This document shows positions 26,924-35,676 of a stretch of 64,000 nt of DNA, in pieces. This DNA comes from Pseudomonas segetis (GTDB lineage Bacteria > Pseudomonadota > Gammaproteobacteria > Pseudomonadales > Pseudomonadaceae). The notes under the pieces were generated by a model that saw only the letters and a list, made by a program, of their open reading frames with translations, did not search any database and was not told where the DNA came from. Both the position numbers and the translations under genes were made by a program. How positions within the stretch are numbered: position 1 is the stretch's first letter; every line of letters begins with the position of its first letter. Location of the stretch: assembly GCF_900188155.1 (NCBI RefSeq), contig NZ_FZOG01000001.1, forward strand, positions 891,104 to 955,103, read 5' to 3'.

Positions 26924-27874
26924 ATGCTCAGTACCACAGCCTCCAACCTGTACTGGATGTCACGCTACCTGGAGCGCGCAGAGAATCTCGCGCGAATGCT
27001 CGAAGTCAGCTACTCGCTGTCTTTGATGCCGCAGGACGATCACGGCAATGGCCTTGATGAGCTGGCCATGCCGCTGATCATCACGGGTACGCTGGATGAG
27101 TATCTGGAACAGCACGGGGAAATGCATGCCGAGCGCATGCTCAATTTTTTCGGGCTCGACGCCAATAATCCAGCCAGTATCTATTGCTGCCTGCAAGCTG
27201 CCCGGACCAACGCCCATGCCGTGCGCGGCCGTATCACCGCTGATATGTGGGAAAACATCAACGCCAGCTGGCTAGAGGTCCGCGATATTGCCCAGCAGGG
27301 GATCGCTCGATACGGAATCAGCCATTTTTGCGAATGGGTCAAGGAACGCTCGCACCTGTTCCGTGGCGCCACGTTCGGCACCATCATGCGCGGCGAAGCC
27401 TACCGGTTTATCCGTTTGGGAACCTTTATCGAGCGTGCGGATAACACCCTGCGCCTGCTTGATGCGCGCTATGAGCTGCTGGGTGAAGACATCGACGAAA
27501 TAGAAGGGCGTTCGGCACGTAGCTATTACCAGTGGACTGCCTTGTTGCGTGCACTGTCTTCATTCGAGGCATTTGCCGAGATTTATCGTGGGTCGCCTGG
27601 GGCACGCAAAGTATCCGAGCTGTTGCTACTGCGTACCGAGGTTCCACGCTCACTGCGTTCGTGCACAGAAGAGCTGTATTCGATGCTGACTAGCTTGCCA
27701 GGTGACAACGGTCGCCCGGCACAACGTCTGGCTGCAGAGCTTGAAGCGCGTTTGCGCTACACAACCATTGACGAAGTGTTGGACGAAGGCCTGCACACTT
27801 GGCTGAATGATTTGATTCTGCTGATTCGTGAACTGGGCCAAGCCATCCATAGCTCTTACCTGGAGGTCGCATGA
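26924..27874 (+). CDS. Alpha-E domain protein (Anbu set)
   Basis: A 316-aa all-alpha protein of the alpha-E (DUF403) family. The characteristic N-terminus STTASNLYWMSRYLERAENLAR is present with key residues WMxRYLERAEN, then GTFIERADNTLRLLDARYE. The family nearly always occurs with circularly permuted ATP-grasp and transglutaminase genes; its biochemistry is unknown. The start ATG 26924 has GGGGGA 6 nt upstream. The stop overlaps the transglutaminase ATG by four bases, so the three genes are translationally coupled. Confidence 0.9.
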   Translation: MLSTTASNLYWMSRYLERAENLARMLEVSYSLSLMPQDDHGNGLDELAMPLIITGTLDEYLEQHGEMHAERMLNFFGLDANNPASIYCCLQAARTNAHAVRGRITADMWENINASWLEVRDIAQQGIARYGISHFCEWVKERSHLFRGATFGTIMRGEAYRFIRLGTFIERADNTLRLLDARYELLGEDIDEIEGRSARSYYQWTALLRALSSFEAFAEIYRGSPGARKVSELLLLRTEVPRSLRSCTEELYSMLTSLPGDNGRPAQRLAAELEARLRYTTIDEVLDEGLHTWLNDLILLIRELGQAIHSSYLEVA

Positions 27875-28668
27875 GACTGTCCATTAGCCACGACACCACC
27901 TATCAATACGATGAACAAGTTCGCTCCAGCATCCAGTACCTGCGTATAACCCCGCAGCAGAGCGAGAGGCAGCAAGTCATCAACTGGGAGCTTAACTTGC
28001 CGCGCCCGGTACGTGCCCAGCGCGACCCCTATGGCAATATCCTGCATGTGCTGACGGTTGACGTCCCCCATGACAATATCGTCATTGGCGCCCACGGCCA
28101 GGTTGATATCGATGAAAACTGCGAGTTCGAGCATGAGTCGCAGTCGGCCCTGCCGTTTTTACGGGTGACACGCTTGACCGAGCCCAGCCAAGCCTTGCGC
28201 GAGTTTGCCAGCATTCAATGCAAGACTCGGCGTGACCGCACGGCAATGATTGATTTGATGCAGGCCCTGAACGCCCATATTCGCTATGAGAAAGGCGTCA
28301 CCTCGACCGAGACCAGTGCCGCCGATGCGTTCGCCGCCGGTCGTGGTGTCTGCCAGGATCACACCCATGCATTCCTGGCATGTGCACGCAGTCTCGGTGT
28401 TCCTTCGCGTTATGTCTCAGGCTATTTGTACACCGATGACAGCGACCACCTCGCCAGTCACGCATGGGCTGAGGCATGGTTGGACGATGCCTGGTACAGC
28501 TTTGATATCACCAATAACCTGACCCTGCCCGAGCGTCACCTCAAGCTCGCGGTTGGCCTGGATTACCTCGATGCCTGCCCGGTACGTGGCATGCGCCGTG
28601 GCGGTGGTGGCGAGCAAATGCATGCCCATGTCGATGTTTCCTCTATGTTCATGGTGCAGGCCCAATAG
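27871..28668 (+). CDS. Transglutaminase-like cysteine protease/amidase (Anbu set)
   Basis: A 265-aa protein with the bacterial transglutaminase-like N-terminal beta domain (1 to about 85) and a transglutaminase core. The catalytic triad is visible: Cys161 (GRGVCQDHTH), His197 (ASHAWAEAW) and Asp212 (SFDITNN). There is no signal peptide, so it acts in the cytoplasm. Its microbial relatives cleave or form isopeptide or amide bonds; the target is unknown. The gene is coupled by ATGA to the alpha-E gene. A hairpin separates it from the Anbu gene. Confidence 0.9.
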   Translation: MRLSISHDTTYQYDEQVRSSIQYLRITPQQSERQQVINWELNLPRPVRAQRDPYGNILHVLTVDVPHDNIVIGAHGQVDIDENCEFEHESQSALPFLRVTRLTEPSQALREFASIQCKTRRDRTAMIDLMQALNAHIRYEKGVTSTETSAADAFAAGRGVCQDHTHAFLACARSLGVPSRYVSGYLYTDDSDHLASHAWAEAWLDDAWYSFDITNNLTLPERHLKLAVGLDYLDACPVRGMRRGGGGEQMHAHVDVSSMFMVQAQ

Positions 28669-28700
28669 CCGTTTTTTGCATAACGGCAATACACCTCTAA

Positions 28701-28720
28701 GGCCCAGCAAATGCTGGGCC
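28701..28720. terminator. Hairpin between transglutaminase and Anbu genes
   Basis: GGCCCAGCA / TGCTGGGCC forms a 9-bp perfect inverted repeat (8 bp with a 4-nt loop). It is followed by CTGTCATTTT, only a weak T-tract. It may attenuate read-through or shield mRNA ends rather than fully terminate. Confidence 0.55.
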
Positions 28721-28745
28721 CTGTCATTTTACGAAAGGATTTCTT

Positions 28746-29480
28746 ATGACCTATTGTGTCGGCATAAGCTTGGAGCAAGGCTTGGTGTTTGTATCTGACT
28801 CGCGCACCAATGCAGGGGTAGATCACATTGCCACATTTCGTAAGCTGCATGTATTTGGTGTACCGGGCGAGCGAATTATTGTTTTGCAAACTGCTGGCAA
28901 CCTGGCTACTTCGCAATCGGTGATCAGTCTGTTGCAGCAGCGCCTGAACGGTGAAGGCGTCAACCTAAACAACGTGCCAAGCCTGTACCAGGCGACCACC
29001 CTCGTAAGTGAAACCATGCGTGAAGTGATGGCTCGTGATGGCAATGGCGTGATGATGCAAGGCGTCGATCTGAGCTGTTCGTTTATTGTCGGCGGGCAGG
29101 TTAACGGTGAGGCAGCGGGGCTTTTTAATATCTATCCGCAAGGCAACTTCATTGCGGCGACCGAAGACACGCCTTATTTCCAGATTGGTGAAAGCAAATA
29201 TGGCAAACCGGTTCTCGATCGCTCGCTGGATAACAGTTCAAGCCTGCAGCATGCCTTGCTTACGGCCCTGATTTCATTTGATTCCACGATTCGCAGCAAT
29301 CTTTCTGTTGGCATGCCCTTGGATGTGCTGGTCTATAACGCCAACAGCCTGCAAGTGCCAAATGGTTTTCGCGTGACCCAGGACGACCCTTATTACCAAG
29401 GGATTCGCCAGCAGTGGGGCGAGGCCTTGCAACGGACCTTGCTTGAACTGCCGCCTGCACCTGGGCAATACCTGGGTTAA
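28746..29480 (+). CDS. Anbu proteasome-like (Ntn hydrolase) peptidase
   Basis: A 244-aa protein of the Anbu (ancestral beta-subunit) family, related to HslV and the proteasome beta-subunit. It begins Met-Thr-Tyr-Cys-Val-Gly, so removal of the initiator methionine would expose the nucleophile Thr. LEQGLVFVSDSRTNAGVDHIATFRK supplies the conserved Asp, Ser-Asp-Arg and Lys positions. Published Anbu structures show open-ring or helical assemblies, and a physiological substrate is not established. AAAGGA lies 6-7 nt before the ATG. The preceding three genes are its usual partners. Confidence 0.92.
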   Translation: MTYCVGISLEQGLVFVSDSRTNAGVDHIATFRKLHVFGVPGERIIVLQTAGNLATSQSVISLLQQRLNGEGVNLNNVPSLYQATTLVSETMREVMARDGNGVMMQGVDLSCSFIVGGQVNGEAAGLFNIYPQGNFIAATEDTPYFQIGESKYGKPVLDRSLDNSSSLQHALLTALISFDSTIRSNLSVGMPLDVLVYNANSLQVPNGFRVTQDDPYYQGIRQQWGEALQRTLLELPPAPGQYLG

Positions 29481-29486
29481 CGGGAT

Positions 29487-30299
29487 TTACTCGATCTTGC
29501 GGCTCGCCATATGGCTTAAATACGCCAGCAATTGGTTGAGCTCGGTGTTGCTAATGCTGGCTTCACCGAAGCCTGGCATCTTGCCCTGGGGCCAATGCCG
29601 CATACTTTGCGGGTCGCGGATATAGCGGCTGAGAAACCCAGGCTTGAAGTATTCGGTCGGGTTGTGCGGCAGGTTCAGGTCCGGGCCAAACTGGGAGTCA
29701 CCAGCCTTGTTCAAGCGGTGGCAAGCCATGCAGTTTTTCTGGTACTGAGCCAAGCCAAGTCGTACATCTTCACTGGCATCATTCGCTGGCAAGAGGTTAG
29801 GGAACCGCTCGGCAACCGAAGGTAACAAGCGAAACTTGGCAACCTGATAAGGCCATTGTTCTGAACCTATATTGCTCGCCTCAGGATTTTCCCAAACCAG
29901 GTAGAAGGGGCCAGCGCTGTAGCCTTTGTTGCCCAGTATCGGCCATGGCCTTGACGGTTCTTCTATCGCCAACCAGGCTCTAGCCCCTTGCGTGCTGAGC
30001 AAGGGAGCGGCGGGTAATTCGGCGGCAAACCCATCGGCAGCGATTGCCTGGATATGCTCGCCAGGCTTTACCGACTTGAGCAGAACTGCCAGCGGCACTG
30101 CTTTGTAGTGCATCTTGCGTTTATAGCTTACGTCGCTGGCAATAGTGATGTCGCGTGTTTGCGGCAGTGCAAGCAGTTCGGCGGTCGACCAGGTTTGCCC
30201 TTGGTCGCCTAGCTCTAGGGTCAGCTCGGCAGCTTGGGTGGTTGCAATGTTCAAACAGAATGAGAGCAGCGCCGCACAGGGGAGAAAATAGCCTTTCAA
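29487..30299 (-). CDS. Periplasmic mono-haem cytochrome c with N-terminal molybdopterin-fold-like domain
   Basis: A 270-aa exported protein. A signal peptide (1-23, cleaving after TTQAA) is followed by a domain of about 140 residues. That domain resembles an oxidoreductase molybdopterin-binding-like fold (YKAVPLAVLLKSV, then AYL/AIEEPSRPWPILGNKGYSAGPFYLVWENP, quoted by key residues). A class I cytochrome c domain follows, with haem site C190-MACH-H194 and axial Met241 (GKMPGF). No complete molybdopterin ligand set is identified, so it may be cofactor-free. It is downstream of, and overlaps by four bases, the rhodanese gene. A role in periplasmic sulfur or other redox chemistry is inferred. 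Confidence 0.75.
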   Translation of the reverse strand: MKGYFLPCAALLSFCLNIATTQAAELTLELGDQGQTWSTAELLALPQTRDITIASDVSYKRKMHYKAVPLAVLLKSVKPGEHIQAIAADGFAAELPAAPLLSTQGARAWLAIEEPSRPWPILGNKGYSAGPFYLVWENPEASNIGSEQWPYQVAKFRLLPSVAERFPNLLPANDASEDVRLGLAQYQKNCMACHRLNKAGDSQFGPDLNLPHNPTEYFKPGFLSRYIRDPQSMRHWPQGKMPGFGEASISNTELNQLLAYLSHMASRKIE

Positions 30300-30655
30300 T
30301 CGCTCGCCTCAAGTACCGATTGCAGTTCCTCATAGCCGCCAGCATTGATGACATTGCTATAACCCAATTTGATCAGTTCGTCCTGGGCGATGCCCGAACG
30401 ACGGCCGCTCTTGCAAAACAATACGATTGGCGCCGTTTTGTCGGGCTGCAATTGGCTGATCTTGCCAGCAATATCCTGGTATTCGACATGCTGGGCACCC
30501 TTCAAGGTACCGGTTGAGAACTCCTCATCGGTGCGCACATCAATTAACAGGGCATCCTCTGTCTGAATCGCATCTATAGCGGCGAGCTGATCGACATCGG
30601 CGGCGTGAATAGTGGCGCTTGAAAATAGGACGAGCAAAGCTATCAAGGTGCGCAT
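30296..30655 (-). CDS. Periplasmic single-domain rhodanese
   Basis: A 119-aa protein with a signal peptide (1-18, SSATIHA) and one rhodanese domain: LLIDVRTDEEFSTG and the active-site loop FCKSGRRSG with nucleophile Cys. Rhodaneses transfer sulfane sulfur. The start has a strong AAGGAGAGGA, and the gene overlaps the cytochrome gene by ATGA, so they form a two-gene operon. Export of both products suggests that they act together in the periplasm. Confidence 0.88.
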   Translation of the reverse strand: MRTLIALLVLFSSATIHAADVDQLAAIDAIQTEDALLIDVRTDEEFSTGTLKGAQHVEYQDIAGKISQLQPDKTAPIVLFCKSGRRSGIAQDELIKLGYSNVINAGGYEELQSVLEASD

Positions 30656-31392
30656 GATCCTCTCCTTCGATCATTGCTGGTGAGTTAAACATACCAGCAA
30701 ACCCGCTTTTGTTGTCGATGTTTTCCTGGGCGATACAACGGCTGGCTAAACCTGCGATACAGCCAGCAAGTCGCTATCAATTATAGTCAAGCTATAGGCA
30801 AGCTATAGAGGGTTACCTGATGATGTGAGTCAGGTTCGGGATGATCAGCACGACTGTAACGACAAATACAATCAGGCTGGCTTGGCGGATTTTGGGCTGA
30901 TTACGCATGGCAATTGCCTTTTATTGTTGGAGTAGCAAGCGAACATCCGGGCACGCACGTCAACTCTTCAATTGAAGAAACTTCGCGCCTAATTTTTACA
31001 GGTACGGCAGCTCTTACGGGTGGTTAAGCAAAGTTGTTATTTGAATGTGGAAATCTAACTTTAGGCTCGGAGCATAAAAAATCTAGAAGACTTGGTTGTT
31101 AGCACTCAAGCTTTAGTAACTCATTGTTATGTTTCTTTCTTGTGGCTCTCAAGCAACCCTTGTGCCAGAGGCATCCATTGCTTTTTTATAACAAAATGCC
31201 ATCACAGAACCGTTTGTCTGAGAGTTGACCGAGGTTGCGCTGGCAGGACTGTACGGTTGATCAGAGCGGTCAATGGCGCTGAGCACATTGGTCATTGAGG
31301 CTGGCGTTCCACGGCGTATGGTGCTCATTAGTAGATCAAGCATGTTGCCGACTGGCGCTGCGATCACCTTCCACAGGAGGTTTGAAGACGTT
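30656..31392. other. Long intergenic region with one small minus-strand gene
   Basis: 737 bp between the divergent rhodanese and thiolase genes. It holds a probable 31-aa membrane protein gene (30813-30908) and a tandem 10-bp direct repeat CAAGCTATAG at 30788 and 30799. A relatively AT-rich stretch (31030-31200) probably contains the thiolase/FadB promoter. No other gene is supported. Confidence 0.45.
30813..30908 (-). CDS. Probable 31-residue single-pass membrane protein
   Basis: A short frame reads MRNQPKIRQASL, then a clean hydrophobic helix (IVFVVTVVLIIP), then NLTHIIR and TAA. The charged N-terminus and 14-residue hydrophobic core are typical of membrane mini-proteins. AAAAGG lies 9 nt upstream of the ATG. 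It is downstream of the rhodanese promoter region and antisense to nothing known. Function unknown; the call rests on composition and ribosome site only. Confidence 0.5.
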   Translation of the reverse strand: MRNQPKIRQASLIVFVVTVVLIIPNLTHIIR

Positions 31393-32598
31393 ATGAGCGA
31401 AGCCTATATTTTTGATGCGGTACGCACGCCACGCGGCAAAGGCAAGAAGGACGGGGCGCTCTACAGCGTCAAGCCGGTCAACCTGATTGCAGGGTTGCTC
31501 AATGCCCTGCAAGCTCGCAACAACCTTGATACCAGTCATGTTGATGACATCGTGCTGGGTTGCGTCACGCCGGTCGGGGACCAAGGCGCGGACATTGCCA
31601 AGACAGCAGCCATGGTTGCCGACTGGGATGTCAGTGTCTCGGGTGTGCAGCTCAATCGTTTTTGCGCCTCGGGTCTTGAAGCGGTCAATATTGGAGCCAT
31701 GAAGGTACGCTCGGGCTTCGAGGATCTGGTGGTGGTCGGTGGCGTTGAATCGATGTCGCGGATTCCAATGGGGTCCGATGGTGGCGCATGGGTGATGGAC
31801 CCCGAAACCAATCTACATACCCACTTCACCCCGCAAGGGATTGGCGCAGACTTGATCGCTACGCTCGAAGGTTTCAGCCGTGCGGATGTCGATGCCTACG
31901 CCTTGCGTTCGCAACAGAAGGCGGCGCGGGCCAAGGCAGATGGTTCGTTCGCCAAGTCGTTGGTTCCTGTGGTTGATCAAAACGGCATAGTGCTGCTTGA
32001 TCACGATGAGTTCGTTCGCGGCGACTCGACCCAGGAAGGCTTGGCCAAGCTGAAACCAAGCTTCGAAATGATGGGGCAGATGGGGTTCGACAGCACGGCA
32101 CTTCGGGTCTACAGCCACGTCGAGCGTATCAACCACGTGCATACGCCGGGCAATAGCTCAGGCATCGTCGATGGCTCCGCATTGATGCTCATTGGCTCCG
32201 AGGCCAAGGGGCGCGAGCTTGGGCTCAAACCTCGTGCGCGTATAGTCGCCACTGCTGTAACGGGCACTGATCCAACCATCATGCTTACCGGCCCTGCGCC
32301 CGCAACGCGCAAGGCTCTGGCCAAGGCTGGCTTGAATATCGCCGATATTGACTTGTTCGAGGTCAATGAAGCTTTCGCCTCTGTGGTCATGAAGTTTATG
32401 AAAGACATGGGCGTCAGCGAAGACAAGGTCAATGTCAATGGCGGCTCGATCGCCATGGGCCATCCGCTGGGAGCAACCGGCTGTGCCATTCTCGGCACCT
32501 TGCTCGATGAGCTGGAAAAACGCGAGCTGCGCTACGGCCTTGCCACCCTGTGTGTCGGCGGCGGCATGGGTATTGCCACCATCATCGAACGAATTTAA
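31393..32598 (+). CDS. Acetyl-CoA C-acyltransferase (beta-oxidation thiolase)
   Basis: A 401-aa thiolase II family enzyme. Acyl-accepting Cys91 ([12 protein letters not shown]), NEAFASV with the catalytic His in [14 protein letters not shown], and C-terminal Cys in CVGGGMG are all present. It cleaves 3-ketoacyl-CoA to acetyl-CoA and a shortened acyl-CoA. ATG 31393 begins the family-like sequence [13 protein letters not shown], with AGGAGG 12 nt upstream. The FadB/FadJ-type gene follows 74 bp downstream, so the two form a beta-oxidation operon. It is a FadI/FadAx type rather than the canonical fadA. Confidence 0.9.
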   Translation: MSEAYIFDAVRTPRGKGKKDGALYSVKPVNLIAGLLNALQARNNLDTSHVDDIVLGCVTPVGDQGADIAKTAAMVADWDVSVSGVQLNRFCASGLEAVNIGAMKVRSGFEDLVVVGGVESMSRIPMGSDGGAWVMDPETNLHTHFTPQGIGADLIATLEGFSRADVDAYALRSQQKAARAKADGSFAKSLVPVVDQNGIVLLDHDEFVRGDSTQEGLAKLKPSFEMMGQMGFDSTALRVYSHVERINHVHTPGNSSGIVDGSALMLIGSEAKGRELGLKPRARIVATAVTGTDPTIMLTGPAPATRKALAKAGLNIADIDLFEVNEAFASVVMKFMKDMGVSEDKVNVNGGSIAMGHPLGATGCAILGTLLDELEKRELRYGLATLCVGGGMGIATIIERI

Positions 32599-32672
32599 CG
32601 AGCGGTCAGCGTCACGGGCAGCGGTTGTGTCCTGCTGCGCTGAACCTCTGCCAAGTGTAGGGACAAACTAAA

Positions 32673-34817
32673 ATGACAGATGCAATCCGCTACCACAAAG
32701 ATCAGGACAATATAGTCGTCCTGACCATCGATATGCCGGGGCAAAGCGCCAATACCATGAATGCGGTCTACCGCGAAGCGATGGCGGCGACTGTTGATCG
32801 ACTTGAAGCTGAGAAAGACAGTATCGCTGGAGTGATCATCACTTCAGCCAAGAAAACCTTTTTCGCCGGTGGCGACTTGAACGAGTTGATCAAGGTCACC
32901 AAGGCAGATGCCAGTAATTTCTATCACATGGTACTCGGCATCAAGGCGCAATTACGTCGCCTCGAACTGCTTGGCAAACCCGTAGTGGCTGCTATCAATG
33001 GTGCTGCATTGGGCGGGGGCTGGGAAATTTGCCTGGCTTGCCATCAGCGCATCGCTTTGGATAACAGCAGCGTGCAAATTGGTTTGCCTGAAGTCACCCT
33101 TGGCTTATTGCCAGGCGGTGGCGGTGTCGTACGAATGGTTCGCCTGCTGGGTCTTGAGAAGGCATTGCCGTATCTGGCTGAAGGCAAGAAAGCGCGGCCG
33201 GATGCAGCCTTGAAGGCTGGCTTGATTCATCAGCTGGCGACCGACAAAGACGACATGATGGCCAAGGCCCGGGCCTGGATTAACGCTAATCCAGATGCAA
33301 AACAGCCTTGGGACACCCCAGGCTACAAGATTCCGGGCGGAACTCCGGCTAGTCCAAATGTGGCGCAGATGCTGGCGATTGCACCCTCAGTATTACGCGA
33401 CAAGACCAAAGGCTGTTTCCCTGCACCTGAGAAAATCATGTGCGCGGCAGTCGAGGGGGCACAGGTTGATTTCGACACGGCGCAACTGATTGAAACCCGT
33501 TACTTCACCGAGTTGACCACCGGCCAAGTCGCGAAAAACATGATTGGCACCTTTTGGTTCCAGCTCAATGAAATCAACGCTGGTGGTTCGCGGCCCAAAG
33601 GTTTCGCACCCAGTGTCACGCGAAGGGTCGGTGTGCTTGGTGCGGGCATGATGGGCGCAGGTATTGCCTATGTCTCAGCCGCGGCTGGCATTGAAGTGGT
33701 GCTCAAGGATGTATCGTTGCAGGCCGCCGAAAAGGGCAAGGCCTATTCAGCCACGCTGCTTGATAAGAAAGTTTCACGGGGCCACATGAGCGCTGAAAAG
33801 CGTGATGCATTTTTAGCCTTGATCAAGCCGAGCGACAACGAAGCTGATTTCGCAGGGTGCGACCTGATCATCGAAGCTGTTTTCGAAGACCGCGAGCTTA
33901 AGGCCAAGGTCACTGCGGCCGCCGAGCAACATGCACTCAGTGATGCGGTGATCGCTTCAAATACTTCAACCTTGCCGATTACAGGCCTGGCCAAGGCGGT
34001 GGCCAAGGCCGAAAAATTTATTGGCCTGCACTTTTTCAGCCCGGTCGACAAAATGCCGCTGGTGGAAATCATTCGCGGCGAGCACACCAGTGATGAAACC
34101 CTGGCCCGTGCCTTCGATTATGTCATGCAGATCAAAAAGACGCCGATCGTTGTCAATGACCGCCGTGGCTTCTTCACCTCGCGGGTGTTCGGTACCTTTA
34201 CCAACGAAGGTATTGCCATGCTGGGCGAGGGCGTCAGTGCCGCGCTGATTGAAAATGAGGCTCGCAAAGCCGGGATGCCAGTGGGACCGTTGGCGATCAG
34301 TGACGAAGTCTCGATGAGCTTGATGAACCACGTGCGCCAGCAAAGCATCAAGGACCTCGCCGCAGAGGGCAAGCAACTGCCTGAGCACAAGGCTTTTGCG
34401 GTTATCGATATGATGCTCAACGAATACAAGCGCCCAGGCAAGGCAGCCGGTGGCGGTTTTTATGAGTACCCGCAAGGCGCCAAGAAACATCTGTGGCCTG
34501 AGTTGAAGGCACGGTTCGAGCAGGCATCTGCACAAATATCCCAGCAAGACGTGCGTGATCGCATCCTGTTTATCCAGGCAATCGAAACAGTGCGTTGCCT
34601 GGAAGAGGGCGTCTTGACCTCGGTTGCCGATGCCAACGTCGGTTCGATATTTGGCATAGGTTTCGCGGCCTGGACGGGCGGTACGCTGCAATTCATCAAC
34701 CAATATGGCGTGCAGGATTTCGTGGCTCGCGCCGAATACCTGGCCCAGCAGTACGGCGAGCGCTTCAACCCGCCTGCCTTGTTGCTGGACAAGGCGGCCA
34801 AGGGCGAAGCCTTTTAA
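32673..34817 (+). CDS. Multifunctional enoyl-CoA hydratase / 3-hydroxyacyl-CoA dehydrogenase (FadB/FadJ type)
   Basis: A 714-aa fused enzyme. An N-terminal crotonase (about 1-290) has both hydratase glutamates, Glu118 (GGGWEIC) and Glu140 (GLPEVTLG). A dehydrogenase domain has the NAD motif GAGMMGAG (about 323-330), HFFSPVDKMPLVEI with the catalytic His, and NDRRGFFTSRVF, with a duplicated C-terminal dehydrogenase domain. It converts 2-enoyl-CoA to 3-ketoacyl-CoA for the adjacent thiolase. AGGGA lies 9 nt before the ATG. It resembles the alternative FadBx/FadJ enzymes of pseudomonads. Confidence 0.92.
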   Translation: MTDAIRYHKDQDNIVVLTIDMPGQSANTMNAVYREAMAATVDRLEAEKDSIAGVIITSAKKTFFAGGDLNELIKVTKADASNFYHMVLGIKAQLRRLELLGKPVVAAINGAALGGGWEICLACHQRIALDNSSVQIGLPEVTLGLLPGGGGVVRMVRLLGLEKALPYLAEGKKARPDAALKAGLIHQLATDKDDMMAKARAWINANPDAKQPWDTPGYKIPGGTPASPNVAQMLAIAPSVLRDKTKGCFPAPEKIMCAAVEGAQVDFDTAQLIETRYFTELTTGQVAKNMIGTFWFQLNEINAGGSRPKGFAPSVTRRVGVLGAGMMGAGIAYVSAAAGIEVVLKDVSLQAAEKGKAYSATLLDKKVSRGHMSAEKRDAFLALIKPSDNEADFAGCDLIIEAVFEDRELKAKVTAAAEQHALSDAVIASNTSTLPITGLAKAVAKAEKFIGLHFFSPVDKMPLVEIIRGEHTSDETLARAFDYVMQIKKTPIVVNDRRGFFTSRVFGTFTNEGIAMLGEGVSAALIENEARKAGMPVGPLAISDEVSMSLMNHVRQQSIKDLAAEGKQLPEHKAFAVIDMMLNEYKRPGKAAGGGFYEYPQGAKKHLWPELKARFEQASAQISQQDVRDRILFIQAIETVRCLEEGVLTSVADANVGSIFGIGFAAWTGGTLQFINQYGVQDFVARAEYLAQQYGERFNPPALLLDKAAKGEAF

Positions 34818-34837
34818 CAAGGCTTGGTTCGATTCGG

Positions 34838-34866
34838 AAGCCGGCTGTCAGGGCCGGCTTTCTTGT
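34838..34866 (+). terminator. Terminator of the thiolase/FadB operon
   Basis: An AAGCCGGC / GCCGGCTT stem with a 7-nt loop is followed by TCTTGTG. It is a moderate terminator 20 bp after the stop. Confidence 0.7.
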
Positions 34867-34875
34867 GCATTTTGC

Positions 34876-35115
34876 CTAGGCGAAATCCACCGGCTCGAAC
34901 CTGTTGGCAAAGGCAAGGGCAACTCGGCTTGGTGGTTTGCCGGTAATGGGTTTCAAGCCTTGGGCGACCTTCAGGTTGTGCGCAATTTGTGAATTGCACT
35001 CGATGGTGCGTGCCAGCGCCCCGGCCGAACCGTAGTTGAATCCCAGTAAAGACAGGCCATTGGTCATTATTGCCAGTGCCGCGATGATAAGCAGGTTACG
35101 ATTTTTCAGTTTCAT
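34876..35115 (-). CDS. Hypothetical small exported or membrane-anchored protein
   Basis: A 79-aa protein with an N-terminal basic-hydrophobic segment (MKLKNRNLLIIAALAIM, then TNGLSLLGF) that reads as a signal anchor. A polar remainder of about 50 residues has a single Cys (TIECNSQ). AAGG occurs 10 nt upstream of the ATG. No family is recognised. It faces the preceding operon convergently across the terminator. Confidence 0.5.
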   Translation of the reverse strand: MKLKNRNLLIIAALAIMTNGLSLLGFNYGSAGALARTIECNSQIAHNLKVAQGLKPITGKPPSRVALAFANRFEPVDFA

Positions 35116-35315
35116 GATGCACTGGCCTTGAATGAGGTGTCATGGGTCCTTGGTTGGTAAGGGTGAGCCCTGTAAGTGCTGATTTTGAGCAACACTAAAG
35201 CGTCACCACTTGTCAGGGCTGGAAGTTGTCTGTGAATTTTGCGACGGGCCGTTAGCCCGGACTATCCGGTTTTCCCCGGGCTACAGCATTGGTTGAGAAC
35301 AGCGGGAAACCTTGC

Positions 35316-35510
35316 TTAACAGCTGTACTGCTGGCAAAGCACTCGTTCAATCGCCTTGCGCTCACTGAGTTGGGTCGGCATGCGTAGCGTGGTCAACTTG
35401 CCATCAGCTAGCTGGATCGCCAGCTCGGACTCGTAGTGAATCCCGCGCTCATCAAGTGTGGCGTAAGTTACTGCGTAGACATTTTGCTGAGTGATGAATT
35501 CGACAGTCAT
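35316..35510 (-). CDS. Hypothetical 64-residue protein
   Basis: MTVEFITQQNVYAVTYATL opens a small cytoplasmic protein with alternating strand-like pattern and a C-terminal RVLCQQYSC holding two cysteines. AGGAAA lies about 9 nt before ATG 35510, which is preferred to an upstream start. It is 37 bp downstream of a small exported-protein gene on the same strand. Function unknown. Confidence 0.5.
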   Translation of the reverse strand: MTVEFITQQNVYAVTYATLDERGIHYESELAIQLADGKLTTLRMPTQLSERKAIERVLCQQYSC

Positions 35511-35547
35511 GGCTCGTTTCCTGCGCTGCTGTGAGGCCGCGTCTGGT

Positions 35548-35676
35548 TTATTTGCTGGACGAAATAACCGGCTTCTGTGCCTGTTGCGCACTCTGGGTGC
35601 GTTGGTTGTCCGCGTTGGCGGGTGCAGCGAAGGCTGAGGCGGCGATCAAGCTGGCGATTGCGGCAAAGTTGTTCAT
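35548..35676 (-). CDS. Small exported protein, 42 residues
   Basis: This frame encodes MNNFAAIASLIAASAFAAPANA, a near-perfect signal peptide with an Ala-x-Ala cleavage site. A short polar Gln/Ser-rich mature part of about 20 residues ends ISSSK. AAAAGGA is 9 nt upstream of the ATG. It lies directly before the 64-residue gene on the minus strand. Function unknown; the signal peptide and ribosome site are the support. Confidence 0.55.
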   Translation of the reverse strand: MNNFAAIASLIAASAFAAPANADNQRTQSAQQAQKPVISSSK

